Below, one piece after another: positions 1 to 13,644 of a DNA stretch of 64,000 nucleotides; positions within the stretch are counted from its first letter, which is position 1, and the number at the start of each line of letters is the position of its first letter. The notes below the pieces were generated by a model, which saw only the letters and a list, made by a program, of their open reading frames with translations, did not search any database and was not told the DNA's origin. Source of the DNA: Planococcus citri. Taxonomy: Eukaryota; Arthropoda; Insecta; Hemiptera; Pseudococcidae. The position numbers were made by a program, and so were the translations under genes. The DNA lies in the NCBI RefSeq assembly GCF_950023065.1, contig NC_088680.1, forward strand, positions 9,908,559 through 9,972,558, read 5' to 3'.

Positions 1-683
1 ATATGACAGCTCTCATCCGAGATATTTAAAGTTTTTAACTTGTTCCATTGGCAGTCCATTTACAATAATTTTACTGTGTATTGGCTCTTTCCCCTCAAAG
101 GCCATCACCTTTGTTTTGGACGACAAGATTCTCATTCCGTACTTATCAGCTACTTTCTGAAGGTTGAACATTGCTCTCTGCAAGTCATCTTCATTGTCAG
201 CAAAGACCACCTGATCATCAGCAAACAGCAGGGTATTGACATGGGTGTCGTTGATGTCTAGCCCTTTTGGCTTAGTTTTCAGCCATTCTTTAATCATGTC
301 ATCAAAGTAGATGTTGAACAGACTACATGACATTGGGCATCCCTGTCTTTCTCCTCTTCCTATCTTCTTTGCTTCCAACATGTTTCCAGATCTTACTCTT
401 ATTAGGTACATTCTCCATGTAAGTATATTTCTTCAATTAGACGTACTATTTGTTTATTCACTTTGATTTTCCTCAGGATTTCAAACAACTTCTTCCTTCG
501 TACTCGAGCATATGCCTTCCCAGATCAACAAAGCACAAGTGGGTCTCTAGGTTATATTCTCGTCTCTTCTCCATCAGCAACTTTGTTCCATATACTCCAT
601 CTATGTATGATCTTCCCTTTTGAAATCCATTTTGGCATTCCAATATAATTTGGGCCACAGGGCCAGCTTGAGGTAAGTACAAT
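1..683 (-). pseudogene. Non-LTR retrotransposon reverse transcriptase fragment, broken, runs off the left edge
   Basis: Read on the minus strand, this is the middle of a reverse transcriptase. The upstream part (682 down to about 473) carries QNGFQKGRS and the LCFVDL block that holds the first catalytic aspartate. The downstream part (411 down to 13) carries RQGCPMSCSLFNIYFDD, the catalytic FADD in LLFADDQVVFAD, a KYGMRI...KTKVM thumb-side motif and NFKYLG. The frame is lost just after the LCFVDL block (near 520) and again near 400-415; across both breaks the next frame continues the expected RT sequence, so these look like single-base indels. No endonuclease part is visible to the right of about 683, so the copy is 5'-truncated there. 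The 3' part lies outside the window. The protein differs clearly from the two RTE copies at 7 and 17 kb. RT identity is secure; the clade is not. Confidence 0.85.
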
Positions 684-1336
684 CTATGCTACAACTGCCA
701 GTCCCAGTAGTAGAGAAGACAAACCTTAAGAGAGTTTTGGAGAGTCCATGTCGCAGAGGCAGGTAACTCATCTTTGGTAGGCTATGTAGAAGCTGAGAAT
801 GAGGCTGAGACCAAACCTAACACCTTGGCATGTGCCCAGTGTCGAAGCTGCAACCTGAATGGGCTATAATATCAAGCCATCTTAGGAAGTATGGGAGAGG
901 AGAAAACAATTGGAAAATATCCCTGAAGCAGCAACAGGGAGAGCAGCAAACCTTGCAAACCCTGATACTCAACAAGAGTCATAAATACTGCTAGTGCTAG
1001 ACACAAATCCTGTACAAAAGCGAGAATTCGGCGCTATAACCGAACTTTGGGAAAGTCGGCTTGATAGCGCAGAGGGCAGCCCCCTCATCAAGCTATACTT
1101 CCTTGGGCTAGAAACCCATAGAAGCGAAAAAAACAATTTCTCGAGACAACAAATTCTTAAAAAACTTATTTTTGGGTCAGTATCCAGAAAGTTTGCTTTT
1201 TTTGTCAAATTTTAGCATAAATTTCACTTCATTTTTTCTCCAAAATTGCGGAAAATCTAAAAAAAAATGGCTTCGGAACTTTTTTCTTAAAGGGAGAGTC
1301 CTAAGGAACATTATACCTCTTGTCCTCAAAAAAAAA
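684..1336. other. Non-coding interval, no recognisable feature
   Basis: The first 350 bases are relatively GC-balanced and look like old transposon or UTR-like sequence. The remainder becomes AT-rich with A-runs and leads into the GAGCCTCCAG repeat copy that follows. Overlapping plus and minus ORFs near 970-1215 are short, antisense to one another and match nothing I recognise. Confidence 0.4.
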
Positions 1337-2425
1337 GTAGCCCTACTTACTAAATGGCGGTCACTTTGAGTGACAGGTCAGTCAAAATCCCAGATTTTGC
1401 GTTCCAACACAGGACTTGCACGACATTTTTTAAACCGTCTAAAGGTAGTTCGAAAGATCAGGCAAATATTCATCACCTGTTGAAATTTCAAGTAGTAAAG
1501 TGCCTTTTTCGATTTTTAATGAATTTTTGAAAATCAAATTTCGGCCAAAAATGTGAGGAAAAAATCAAAATTTTACTAAATTGACCAATAAAACTGAAAT
1601 TTAGGATATACCCTATTTTCGACATGCCAAATCCATTGGAAACTGTTTCAAACTGGTTTGAGCAGTTCTGGAGCCTCCAGCAGATTTTTAGAACTCGAAA
1701 TTCCAACAAAATTTCATGAAATGGAGATGGAAAGGCGAAATTCATTCTCCAAACTGATTTCAATACGCTACGAAGTCAACTGCAGGTGGATTTCAAGTCA
1801 TTTTGGAGCCTCCAGCAACTTTTTGAAAATGATTAGAGCCTCCAGTATATTTTTGAAACTTGAAATTTCCCAAAATTTCATCAAATGGAGATGGAAAGCC
1901 GAAATTCATTCTGGAAACCAATTTTAATACGCTACAAAGTTGACTGCTGTTGGATTTCAAGTCGTTTTGGAGCCTCCAGCGACTTTTTGAAAGATTGTAT
2001 GGCGTTTTTGGGAAAATTGAAACTACCAAAAAGCAGCTAGAACCTTCAAAACCATTTGAAACCACCATGCAGTCGACTTCATATCGCATTGAAATTAGTT
2101 TGCGAAGTAAATTTCAGCTTGCTAACTCCATTTTGATAAAATGTTGTGGGAATCTTAAGTTTCAAAAATCTGATGGAAACTCCAGCAATTTTCAAAAAGT
2201 CGCCGCAGGCTCCAAAACGACTTGAAATCCACCTGCAGTCGCCAGTTCACTTCGTAGTGTATTGAAATTAGTTTGCAGAATGACTTTCGCCTTTCCATCT
2301 CCATTTGATGAAATTTTGTGGGAATTTCGAGTTCCTTTCTTAGTCAATTTGGTAAAATTTTGATTTTTTCCCCTCATTTTATCTGATTTTCAAAAATTTA
2401 CCAAAAATTGAAAAAGGCATTTCAG
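1337..2425 (+). repeat. Dispersed repeat family A, copy 1 (GAGCCTCCAG family)
   Basis: This block matches, in the same order, the start of the larger block at 52.7-55.9 kb. It opens with a segment containing AAATGGCGG and GACAGGTCAG, then a GACATTTTTTAAACC segment. Then come repeated modules made of GAGCCTCCAG, a TTTTTGAAA stretch, a GAAATTTCC stretch, CAAAATTTCATCAAATGGAG and a GAAGTCGACTGC-like segment. Modules occur in direct order at about 1670-1800, 1830-1960 and 1970, and in reverse complement after about 2090, so the copy seems to contain an internal inversion. The ORFs across it are open only because the repeat is stop-poor. Confidence 0.7.
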
Positions 2426-5400
2426 CACTTGAAAAGGAGAATGTGAGTTTAAATGGTTCTCTTATGAGTATATAGATAATATTATAATTTTGACATCGTA
2501 TCGATTATTTTGTTCTTGTAAAATGATAGAACGAAATTTCTATTCTTTCCCCCCGAACCAACTGCAACAAGACCTAAGTACCCACTCGATGATGAAATCT
2601 CGCATATGATGCACCTGTCACCCACTGATTAGAAAATTCGTGCCTTACTTGGCCACCAATCGCCGTTTGCAAGATTATTAACGAGGCCTGTCTGCTGTTC
2701 TGTTCGGTATTGTTCGTGAATTCGGAGCCGACTATACGCAATTTATCATTCGCATGTACGCGTTCGAGTTCGAGCTTCGAGAGAAATAGCATAACGCGCG
2801 TATACACGAGTAATTTTCATCGTTGCCCCTTTCAAACAGACAACTATGCAATTCTTCATACGCTCGTGCTCTGAAAGCTATATGAATTCGGAGCCAACGT
2901 GCTCTTTTCATCGTGCCTCATATACCACTATGCCAGCATCGTCGAATGGGTTTCCCAGTCGGGATGTATTACTGATTTTTCTTGTACATATTTTTTTGCC
3001 TGTCTTGATACTGCGTAGTAGGTACCTACCTATTTAGTTCATTAGTTGGGCTAGAGGGGGTCCATAAATGCGCAAAAATCTGGACTCCAAGGGTGTTGAG
3101 AAATAGACCTTTTTTCAACAGTTTTTACATTAAAGTAGGATTTTTTTGAAATTCTAGCAAAAAAAAAACGAGATACATATTTACTTCGTAATTTTGGTTT
3201 TAAAAATCGATTCTTTGCCATTGTGACAAAAAAAACACATATATTTGAGACAAAAAAATATGCAAAATTTTCTGGAAATTTTGGCCAAAAACCTGTTTTT
3301 TTTTGCAATTTTGGCGAAAAGGCAAGGCTTTTGACAATATTTTGACAAAAAAATAAAATTTTGTACCCGAAATGTTTTTTCAAGTTTGGAAAAAATTTAA
3401 GATTCTGGAATTTTTTGAAAATGGTCTTTCAGTGAGCCAAATTTCATCTCGATCTGAGTTGAAGAGTTGTAAAGGAGCTCTTGTTAGTCAATTTTTATTC
3501 CCCAATGACGATGAGTTGGTGGCAGAAATAGATCTCAAGTGTGATAGAACATTGCAAAAAATGAAGTACATAGGTACCTATTAAAATTTCATTCGACTCG
3601 AATCATGTACCAAGATCTTGTGCAGTATGAAAATAATGTTCGGTAACAAAATCGATGTCCACAGCCTTTTTAATCGTATGGCAAAAGAAACAGGCGTGGC
3701 AGGCGCAGAGTATACGATGGAGAATTTGACGTGAGCCCTTTACGTCATACTATAGAGAGAAACTGTACCACGACTAAATTGTGTACTCATTAGCATATAT
3801 ATTGATAGGAAATTTTATCCACGTCCGTCACAAATGAGATAATTGAAGTAGATTTAAACAAGACTGTCCATCGATAAGTTAATAAATAACGACTAACGAA
3901 TCCCAGACGACTCTGTAAAAATAAAAAAGGCAAATTGGCGTGGAAAAAATTATACCCAGGTACTGGGTATGATAATAATTCAAAGGTGTCGTTGCAAGGT
4001 TAGCACAAAAGGTGCATTTAATTGTACATATGTACATATATGGGACAGGTACCTATTTTGGAATCACTGTTTTGAATGCGAGATTCGCAGAGAGAGAGAG
4101 CTATACTAGACCATCGTAATGGAATTCTTTCTGCTAACATGTATTGAATTACAAATCTGTGTCAGGGTTAATAACATTTTCTCTCGAAATAATAAGATCG
4201 AAGCTTTTCTCTGTGTGGAAAATTATTTTCCCACAGGAAATTTTTTTTTCGTTTATAAACCTTAATGTTATTACTAAACGTGAAATGAACAAAACAGCTT
4301 ATCTTACTTCCGGCTGTGAGGATTTTCTTACACACCGTCTTACTCGTATATAGACGAAGACGACGATACGTATAAAGAAGGGATGATTTCTTTCGCCAAA
4401 TAGGGGTATACTTTCTCTCGTCGTCGTATACGCTCCATTTGTATATTTCGTTGTTGCTTCGCATCGCTTTATACGCTGCACAAGCGAAAAAATGCTACTG
4501 TACCATTTTACGAGCTATACTAGATACCTAGCTAGACCAACTACCATAGATTCGAACGTCGCTCATATACCAAAAAATAGAGAAGCGAACGTATTTTTTT
4601 TTGTCTTTTTGCACATTACCTACAACTAGGTAGTATGGTGTTCAAAAAGAATCCATACGCTATATACAGATGTATTTTTACTATCAGCTTTTTCTCTCGC
4701 TTTTGAAAATTAACTCGCACAGTATCGTTCATTTGTAAAATTATTTATATCTAGGATTCGCTATTTCGCTATAGCTTTTATCCTACCAGTATATTCGCCA
4801 TTACGGTTACGAATACCCACCGAATAAACGAATTTTCAATTCGAATACCCCCGTAACAATGTTCCAATAAACGTTTTCCGCTTGCATCGACCGAGTTGCT
4901 GTTTTTTTTTCGCTTTCCCGTACAATTTTTGACTTGGCAATTTTAAGTAAAACGGCGCCAGTACGATGTGCATTAAAAATAACCCCCGTATATCGGATTC
5001 AGCGACCGTGAAAACCTGTATTATACGATATACAAAACGGTGCGATAGTTCGTTTAACTCGATTGACCCGTTTTTTTTTGAAGCTCAGAAGAGGAGAGGG
5101 AAAGTAAAAATGCACTGTTTTTTGGAATTTCTTTCAAACGTATAAATACATATTTTGAAGAGAAATTAATCGATAATGTTCCCCCTTCCGCCTGTGGAAA
5201 ATGTACCAGCCGTATATAAATTTTTATGAAGTATGTTCTGAATCAAAGTTTGATGTTTGCTTCATTAGGATTCATTTTTGAAATGGATGGGTTGTTTTGT
5301 TAAATCATTCTCTCCCCTTCCTTCATTGAGATTAAAATAGAAAAAAAAATCATTTGTAATATCATGTGTCCACTTACTTACTTACATGAATAGATGAATG

Positions 5401-5550
5401 AATAAGTACCTAAATCAATCAGGGAAATTTTTTTGAAAATATCTCACATCCATATTTGAATTGTTCTACATAGGTAACTCCCTTTTCAAGAGGAAACCTT
5501 CGTTGAATCACTAAATGATATTGGCTCTCTTATATGGAGCCCCCCCCCCA
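2426..5550. other. Non-coding interval
   Basis: No gene is recognisable. Points of note: a weakly repeated pair of segments around 2718-2770 and 2845-2915, each with GAATTCGGAGCC; two copies of the palindrome TAGGTACCTA (3019-3028, 3571-3580); a short GA microsatellite near 4090; and a long stretch around 4300-5260 that is not obviously repetitive. The last could be unique host DNA, but I see no exon with convincing splice borders. Confidence 0.4.
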
Positions 5551-7120
5551 TTTTGGAAAAAATAAAAAATTGATTTCTGTAGAATTTTTTTGAAAATTCA
5601 TCTCTAAGCAGAATACGTCTAAACAGGCCTTTTTTCAATTTTTTGAGGGCACGCTAATTCTCGACAGTTGTAAGTCCATAATTTTATTGTACCCCCTTCT
5701 CACCACAAACTACCAAAAGGAATTGATTTTCGCCTTATCTTTTTAAAAAGTTCTGTTTTTGTTCCAAAAGTCATGTTGTTAGCCAAACTTGGGTATATGG
5801 TTTTGATTATTTTTCTACCAAATTTGCTCCACTCAAAAAGCATCAAAAAGCGTCATTTTAGTGTCCATTTTGGTCAAAATTGTTAAAAAGTGTCCATTTT
5901 TGGTAAAATTGTCAGAATAAAGGGGCCAATTTTTGACAAAATTGTCAAGTAGGTAGTCCTGTTTATGTCAAGATGGTCCACAAAAACCACTGCGTTTGCC
6001 AAAATTGTCAAAAAATTCTCGTTTCTAGTCAAAATTGTCAGAGAGAGACAATTTTTGTTGGCTTGACGAAAAGTTGTGATGTTTTTTCGTTAAAATTCTC
6101 AGAAACTAATTTTTTGATAAAATAGTTGAACGGCGATAATTTCTACCAAAATTGATCAGAAACTTTTGCTTTTTAGCCAAAAAACGTCCAAAAAGCATTG
6201 ATTTATGCCTTGCTTATTACCCAAAAAAGGTATTGAAATGTGAATTTTGGACAGCGCAGATTCTGATACCTACAAAAAAAAGTGCTTACTTCAAATTCTG
6301 AAATTCATTTGACCCCCCCTCCCCCTCCTTAAATTAAAAAAATGTCAAAACTTAAAATTGAGGAAAATTGGTAAAACTAGACTAAAATCAGTTAAAATTT
6401 ATCGAAGTTTGGAACTGATCAACATTTGTCAGAATGATCAAGAAAAGTTTATTTGTAATTGGGCTTTGTTGAACTTGAAGAAAATTCGTCAAAACTTGAA
6501 ATTGAGTAAAAATTGTTAACTTTGAACAAAATTAGTTTAAGTTGACCTAAATACAGCCCCAATTGTAAAAGTTGGTCAAGATTTGTGAACATTTATCGAA
6601 TTTGAAAAAAAGTTGTCAAAACATAAAATTGAATAATTAAAATATAGCAAAATTGGGTAAACTTGAACAAAATTAGTTTAGATTGAGCAAAATTTGTTAA
6701 TTGATCAAAATTTGTCAAAATTGAGCAGCATTTGTCAAAAATTATTAAAATTTACCAAAATTCGGTGAGGTTTGTCAAAATTAGACAAAAGTTGTTAAAC
6801 CTCCAAATTGAGCAAAATTAACTATAACTTACGCAGAATTAGTAAAAAAATTTGCCCGACTTGAAAAACTTTTTTGTTAAAGCTAGAATTATTCAAATTG
6901 ATCAAAAGCTTGTCCAATTTGAGCAAAATCAGCCAAAATTACTCAAATTGTGTAAAAAAAATTCTCAAACTTGAAAAACATTAGTAAGAATTTGAAAAAT
7001 TTAAATTGAGCAAAAGTTTGCCAACCTATGAGAGCAATTTTTGTCAAAATTTAGCAAAACTTTTCAAAACTTCGAATTGAACAATCAGAAAGTCTTGTAC
7101 GTATTTAAGTCCTGAAGGTC
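5551..7120. repeat. Degenerate AT-rich short-period repeat field (CAAAATTGTCAAAA-like)
   Basis: From about 5850 the sequence is dominated by variations of CAAAATTGTCAAAA and TTGAGCAAAATTAG, spaced irregularly about 20-40 bases apart. No exact period is maintained, as expected of an old decayed tandem array. The field stops just before the truncated RTE copy at 7161. Confidence 0.55.
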
Positions 7121-7160
7121 AGTCTCGACCATTCCTGAGCAATTTTGAATTTTCGGAGAT

Positions 7161-9499
7161 ACGCACTTGGAGAGCAGAACGAAAGAGGTGAAATGCTCGT
7201 AGAGTTTGCAGAAAGACACAATCTAATAATATGCAATACCTGGTTCAAGCAACATGCAAGAAGATTATACACATGGGTCAGTCCTGGAGATTGAGCCAGA
7301 AACCAGATAGACTACATACTTGTAAAAGGAAGATTCAAGAACACAGTGAAGAACTGCCACACATATCCTGGTGCTGACTGCAACTCTGACCATAAACTAT
7401 TGGCTGCAAAATGCCAGCTAGTCTTGAAGAGCCAGAAGAAGAGCCAAGAACAATACCGACAGCTTGACATTGCAAAAATCAAATCAAAAGAAGTGCAAAA
7501 GAAATTCTGAGAAGAACTGGAAAAGCAAAAGGAAGACAAGTTGGAAGAAGAACAAGGTATCGAGGAAAAGTGTCAAACATGGAAGCGAAAAGTTAAAATA
7601 GCAGCAGAAAAGTCTATTCCATTCAAAGGAAGAAGAAAACACAAACCATGGATGACTCAAGAGATACTGGATCTGATGGAAGAACAAAGAAAAGAAAACA
7701 GACCAAGTAACAAATACAAGGTGATAAATAATCAGATCATGGGAATGTGCAGAATGGCCAAAAACAAGTGGTATGAGGAGAAGTGCCAAGAAATAGAAGA
7801 GCTGGAGAAAAGGCACAACTCTAGAGAAACGCATACCAAAGTGAAGCAGATGATGGCCACCCACAAGAAAAGGAGAAGCGGAATAGCATATATGCGAGGA
7901 ACAGACGGAAAGTACTGTGTCAACAATCAAGAAACTGAAGAGGTCTGGATCAGCTACATACAAGAATTGTATGGAGATGATACACGTCCGGCTCAAATTT
8001 AAGTTTCATCCACAGAAGAGGCACCACGAATTGAAATGTGGGAGCTGAGGAATGCAGTGAAGCAAGCCAGAAACCACAAAGCAGTGGGGGAAGATCTCAT
8101 ACCAGCAGACTTGATTAAACATCTAACACCAGAGTATGAAAAAGATCTGCTGAAGATAATAAACAAAATATACGATGAAGGCACACTGCCTAAGGACTTC
8201 AAAGCAGTAAACTTCGTACCAATACCAAAAAAGAACAACTCGCAAAAATGCTCTGAATATAGAACTATCGCACTGATGAGCCACTCACTGAAGCTACTAC
8301 TCTCCATCATAAATGCCAGAATTGAAAAGAAGATAGATGAAAATCTAAGTGAAACACAATATGGCTTTGTAGCGAAAAAAGGGACGAGAGATGCAATTGC
8401 CCTGCTGAAAGTGATCATTCAAAGAGCACTGAATGCAAATAGGGAAATCATTGCTTGCTTCATCGATTATGAAAAAGCATTTGATCGTGTCAACCATGAG
8501 AAGATGTTGGAGATCCTGAAATAATACAATATCGATGACAAAGACCTGCAAATAATCAAGAACCTCTACGGGGAGCAAAGCGCTAACATCAAGATTGGAA
8601 CTGGGTACTCAGAGAACGGATGTGGAATAAAGAGAGGTGTGAGGCAAGGATGCCCCCTCTCACCCAGATTGTTCAATGTGTATGCAGAAGAAATAATGAG
8701 GGAAGCGCGAATCGAACGAATGGGATTCAAGATCAACGGCAAGAGAATAAACGAAATAAGCTATGCAGATGACAAAGTGATCCTTGCTGGGACAGAAGCA
8801 GAGATGCAGAAAATGATTGACCAAATTAACAGTGCAGGATTAAAATACGGAATGAAAATAAATGCAGGCAAGACCAAGGTGATGAGATTTACAAAAGGAG
8901 ATGATAAAGTGGTCAAAGTCAACATCGGATCACAAGAAATTGAAAATGTAAACCAATTCAGATACCTTGGAGCGCTGATAAACAATGATGGCAGAGATAA
9001 TAAAGAAATTAAATCACGGATTGGAATGGCAAAAACCGCTTTCAACAACCTTGCCAATGTGCTGGGAAATCGAACAATGAGTATAGATCTGAGGAAGAGA
9101 ATTATGCGATGCTACGTATGGACCGTTCTGAAGTATTCCTGCGAAACATGGACCATGAGTGCAGAATGCGAGAATAAAGTATCCGCTTTCGAGATGTGGT
9201 GCTATCGAAGGCTTCTACGGATCTCATGGAAGGACTTCATTACCAACAAGGAAGTATTAGCAAGAATAGGAGAGGAGCGGAAAATCGTAGTCGAAGATAT
9301 CAAAACTAGGAAGCTAAAGTATTTAGCTCATAAAATACGAGAAAACGGTATTTTCATGCTAGCGGTACAGGGGAAAATCCAAGGAAGATTGACGAGAGGG
9401 AGGAAACGATCGGAGCTGTTAACAACAAACTCACCAGCCAACTCTCCTTGTAAGACCCTGAAAGAAACGATCAGATACGCTAGATACCGGCTAATATAG
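7161..9499 (+). pseudogene. Endonuclease/reverse transcriptase pseudogene of the truncated RTE copy
   Basis: It corresponds to residues ~196-973 of the intact protein at 17258. Four in-frame stops break it: TGA at 7292-7294 (CGA in the intact copy), TGA at 7508-7510, TAA at 8000-8002 and TAA at 8522-8524. There are no frameshifts, so the open segments between stops all lie in one frame. The C-terminal 286-residue segment differs from the intact copy at about 20 positions by eye (roughly 93% identity) and still has RQGCPLSPRLFN and the catalytic YADD. This is a dead copy of moderate age. Confidence 0.92.
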
Positions 9500-9550
9500 A
9501 TGGACATATACGCTATCTCCTGTAAAGGAGCGCGACTACAACGACGACGG
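7161..9550 (+). mobile_element. RTE-type non-LTR retrotransposon, 5'-truncated copy
   Basis: This aligns to the full-length copy at 16793-20230 with a constant offset of 10,680 bases from 7161 (matching 17841) through the stop codon at 9499 (matching 20179), so there is no net insertion or deletion over 2.3 kb. It then runs through the shared 3' UTR (TGTAAAGGAGCGCGACTAC) and ends in the same ACG-rich tail. The left junction falls inside the endonuclease region, the usual 5' truncation of target-primed reverse transcription. A possible short target duplication, CGGAGA at 7154-7159 and 9548-9553, overlaps the tail and could be chance. Confidence 0.92.
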
Positions 9551-12500
9551 AGAAAATTAAAAAATCTCTGGAAGATCCAAAATGGTCCAAAGCTATTAGT
9601 TGTTGATTCATATACTTAGGCCCATTTTTCTAAAAAAATTAAAAATTCAAGTTTCGAAAAAAAGTTTGAAAATTTTAAACTTTTTAAATTTTTAAAAATT
9701 TATTAAAAATTTAAAAATGAATTTTAGCTTACGAAATTTTAGTTACGAGGGTCTTGGGACATGATTTTGCAACCCAACTTGATTTCTCTCAAATCGGAGA
9801 GTGTGACTTGAAAAGGTTTCCTTTGTCAGGAACCTGTAGGTAGGTACCTACATACATATGTTATGTGTACTTTCATAGGTATCGATCTGTTAAGGCTTTG
9901 AAGAGAGGCTCAGGTTTGGTGTTTGGAGTCCATGAGTTGAGGACATTTCCTTCAAAATCTTAATCTGGTGCTCTCAGGGAATGCTGGTTTTAATTTTTAG
10001 TCAAAAAAATCATGTTTTAGGTACTTTCACAATTTAAAGAAATAAATCAAAAATGATCTCCTTCCTTCCATTCAAATTGGTTTCCATAAAGTCGAAATTA
10101 TGTTTCTTTGGATCTTAATCATGATTGGAGGCTCTTGTATCCCTACAGTATATAAGAATCCCATTTTGAAAATCAGTTTGGCAGATAGAAAATGAATTGG
10201 GAAATTTTTCAAAAAAAAAAAAAAAAAAAATACAAAATATCCTTAATGTAAAGACGTTTTACACATGAGGAAAAAGAAGGGGTCGAATGCCCCAAAAGTT
10301 GGCAAATTTTAATTTCAATTCATTATCATGTTTTTGAATAACGCAGTACCTAAGTATACAAAAGTATAAAAAAATGCACCAGATTGGAACTCTCCGATTG
10401 AAAACTTTGTTTTTATAAACAAAGGCTCTTCATTTTTCCATTTTCAAAAAAATTATTTTGTATTGAAACCATTATTAAAATAACTCATTGAAAATAAAAT
10501 ATTTTGCGATTAGTTTTGACGTTTTCCTGAAAAAAAAATTGAACATAATTTTGAAGTTACCTACAAGAAAAAATTGAATTAATCTGAAAAAATGTCAAAA
10601 TTTCAACCAACTTTTGAAATATTCAAAAGAATAATTTTTCCTTTTTAAAAACTGATCCTTCATTTTCCCTCAGTTCTAGTTCACTGAAGCTTTCAGCCTG
10701 GTCAGTAAGATGGAAATTTTTCAAACCCACTGAAATTAGATTTTAGGAGACCATTTTTCATTGGGATCATTTTTTCAAAAATTCTCACCACAAAAAAGTG
10801 CAGGTAAGTATATAAATTGAATCACGTAGCTTTTTAAAAAACCATGTTTTGCATGCTCAAGGAACTTATTTTCGATTTTATTATTGGTTAATTAAATCCA
10901 AATTTACCTCGTTGAGTAAGAATAAGAGTTGAATTAGTAAAAATGCACATGTTGAATATTTCAAAGTTGCTCATCTCTCACTTTCTGCATCGGAGTTTTT
11001 TTTGATGTTCTGGGAAAACATCCATCTGAAACAGATTTGAGAAATCAAATATTAAATTTCCATACAAACTCATTAAATCATTTTCCTATTGGTACAATTA
11101 ACAAAATTAGGCCAGTCACATCCAATAAGGGTATTTAACTTTGAAAATTATTGCCCCTCCTCCAAAAAAAATGGATCAATTGGGCTCAAAATTCCTTCCC
11201 TTTCAAAACTTTCAAACCCACATTTTCAAACCCGAAAAAATAAAAAATATTCACCCCTTCACACCCACCCAAAAAAACTACCCAATCATCTCGTCCATCA
11301 CCCTCCCACACCCCAAAAATTCACCCCGTTGATAAATAGCCATTCAACCCGACCAGCAAACAAGAAACTATAGAAAATCCGCCACAAAGAGAGAAAAAAA
11401 ATACCTCGATGTAAATAATTAGAAAAAGAAAAGCCCATCGAACACATACACAGGCCGAAGAAATGATCAGAAATACCGAAGGAAGGAAAAAGGGTGCAAA
11501 AAGCAAGAAACTAGACTGGTATAAGATAAATTGCTGCGAAGAAGCAATTATCGAAAAATAAGGCAGGCAGTTAAAAATGAACGAGCAAATTTTAACGATT
11601 TAAAGGTGATAAAGAATTTTGTTTTGGACAGTAGCGTATAAATAATGGCTGCGGATTAAGATAAAAACCATATAAGATTTTTCATACACTTTTAATGGAA
11701 TGGCTTTTATTTAGTATTTATTCATTTTTAATGCTAATATCCATCGAGAGTCGAATAATCGTTTATGTGTGTGAGGAAAAAAAATCATCATTTTGGAGGA
11801 AATTATAAGTAAATAGAGACCATGCTTATTTTCATGTAACGATATAAGAGAATGAAAATTGGCCTACGAGTATACACGTTACAAAGGACTAATTTCAACA
11901 CAGCAAGCGTGAAATTCACCTGTCCAAAGGAGGTACACGTTAAAATGTACGAAAAATTATTCGTTAAAATAATAAAAATCAACGCTAAAAACGTCAAAGT
12001 AGCGTTTTAACGCCGTTTTAAATAATAAATTAGCCAATTAAGCTTGGCAAATTAACCACACTTACGACTCATTATCTTCCTCTTGAGACATACCACCACA
12101 CCGGTGAATTGAACAAAAAGAGGGAAAAACACCATATTTTTCAACCAATTACCACAACCCGAGCTATGTACCATTCGGAGCGTAAATTTTATAAATGTAA
12201 GGTTAATTAAGAGACCACAACCGCTTTATTCGGTATTTAACGGTGAAGGCAACTCTTTACCGAGCAGGTTATTTGATAATAACCCGACTTAGTAAATCTG
12301 GGGGATACCGAATGCAGCATGAAATACTGGCCACGACTTGTATTACTCGTCTTGGCAAATGTTTAAATGAAATCTGAGAAATCCTTAAGGATTTGAAAAG
12401 TATCCGAGTTGCCTTTACGCTCGTAAGCCTTTTTTCGGAAAAACTTCTCATAACTTGAAACTTACACTATCCTACTCGTAGGCCAGTAAATGAAAATATT

Positions 12501-13640
12501 GAAAAATATTTCCAATTAAGATTTCCTCTTTTCCTTTCTTTTTTTTTTTTTGTTTGTTTACAATAAAAGCACGTGCTGCGAACGTATTTCGAATATTGAA
12601 CATACGTTTTTGCGGCATCACAGATCGCTATGCTATACTCCGGGGGAAAAAGGGCTTTAACCGATGTTTCGAGCGGAGGCGCGATACGATACGATGGTAT
12701 TTTATTAAAAACATGTAATTATTTAGTAGGTTGTAGAGAGTAACACTGACAACAGGACCAAATAAAACGTCGTGTAGTTTATACGTTCGTATATATGTAG
12801 TTAGTCAGATGCACGCGAATTCGGCGTACAATTTCATGGTTAAAAGTAATTTATTCTCTACATTTTAGCATTTTATTGCATAAAACGACGACGCAGTAAA
12901 GTTAAAACGTTTCAAAGTGGACCGTGAATCTGAAGTCATATTACGTTTATTGTTATGGACGAATAACGTTTAAAAACCGGAAAGTTTTTTTTCTGTTTTG
13001 TTTTAGCTGCTTTTTTTTTAGTGTGTTGTTGCGTTTTACAGCCGTTCTTGAACCTATTCTAGGCTGTGTAGATTTTCAGTCTTACGTTTTATGGATGCAT
13101 CGAGTTCGTCACTTTTTATAACGAAACGATCGGTTTTAATGTTCGACTGTGTTGTAGGTACTTATTTCCGTCTGGTTTAAGCGATTAGATACGTGTTTGA
13201 GTTGCGGAATGGAAAGGGGGATGTGGGGATGAAAATGTGTGGGGTTTGGAAGGGCTGGAGTTTTTGGTTATGTTAAGTCAGGTTCTCGGTTTTTAAATTT
13301 AAAATTTTTCAAATCTACTCGTATGAACATTTTTGAAAGTTGATTGATAAATTTTCCTGCGACAAAATTGGGTGGGTTCCTGGATTGCAATTTTTTCTGA
13401 GAATTCTCAACTCTGGTTTCAGAAACAGTTTAATTCTTTTCAAAAGTGTTTTTAAAATTGTTGTGATCAAAATTTCAAGCACTTTGGGTTACTTTTAAAT
13501 TTTTGAAGAAGTTTTCTAAAACATTAAATTTTTTATAGGTATCTGAGTTGAAAAAATTATAAAGAGGTCCAAAATTTGAAAATTTTTGGATCTCACTAGT
13601 TATATTTCATTACACGGGAGCGATGCAGTCACTCCAAAGG
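9551..13640. other. Non-coding interval
   Basis: AT-rich DNA without a recognisable gene. It contains a poly-A run near 10208-10230, one TAGGTACCTA (9841-9850) and a C-rich stretch (11150-11350) whose ORFs I regard as chance. The part from about 11560 to 13200 is non-repetitive and has more CpG-containing words, so it may be unique host sequence. I found no convincing exon, tRNA or promoter. Confidence 0.4.
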
Positions 13641-13644
13641 GAAA

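Noticed and set aside
7484..7996. 170-codon antisense ORF with many hydrophobic residues
   Set aside because: It is the antisense of the RTE pseudogene and also appears, shifted by 10,680 bases and broken, in the intact copy; a shadow.
11150..11373. Overlapping Pro/Lys/Ser-rich ORFs
   Set aside because: Two frames are open through a C- and A-rich low-complexity stretch; no splice sites or domain.
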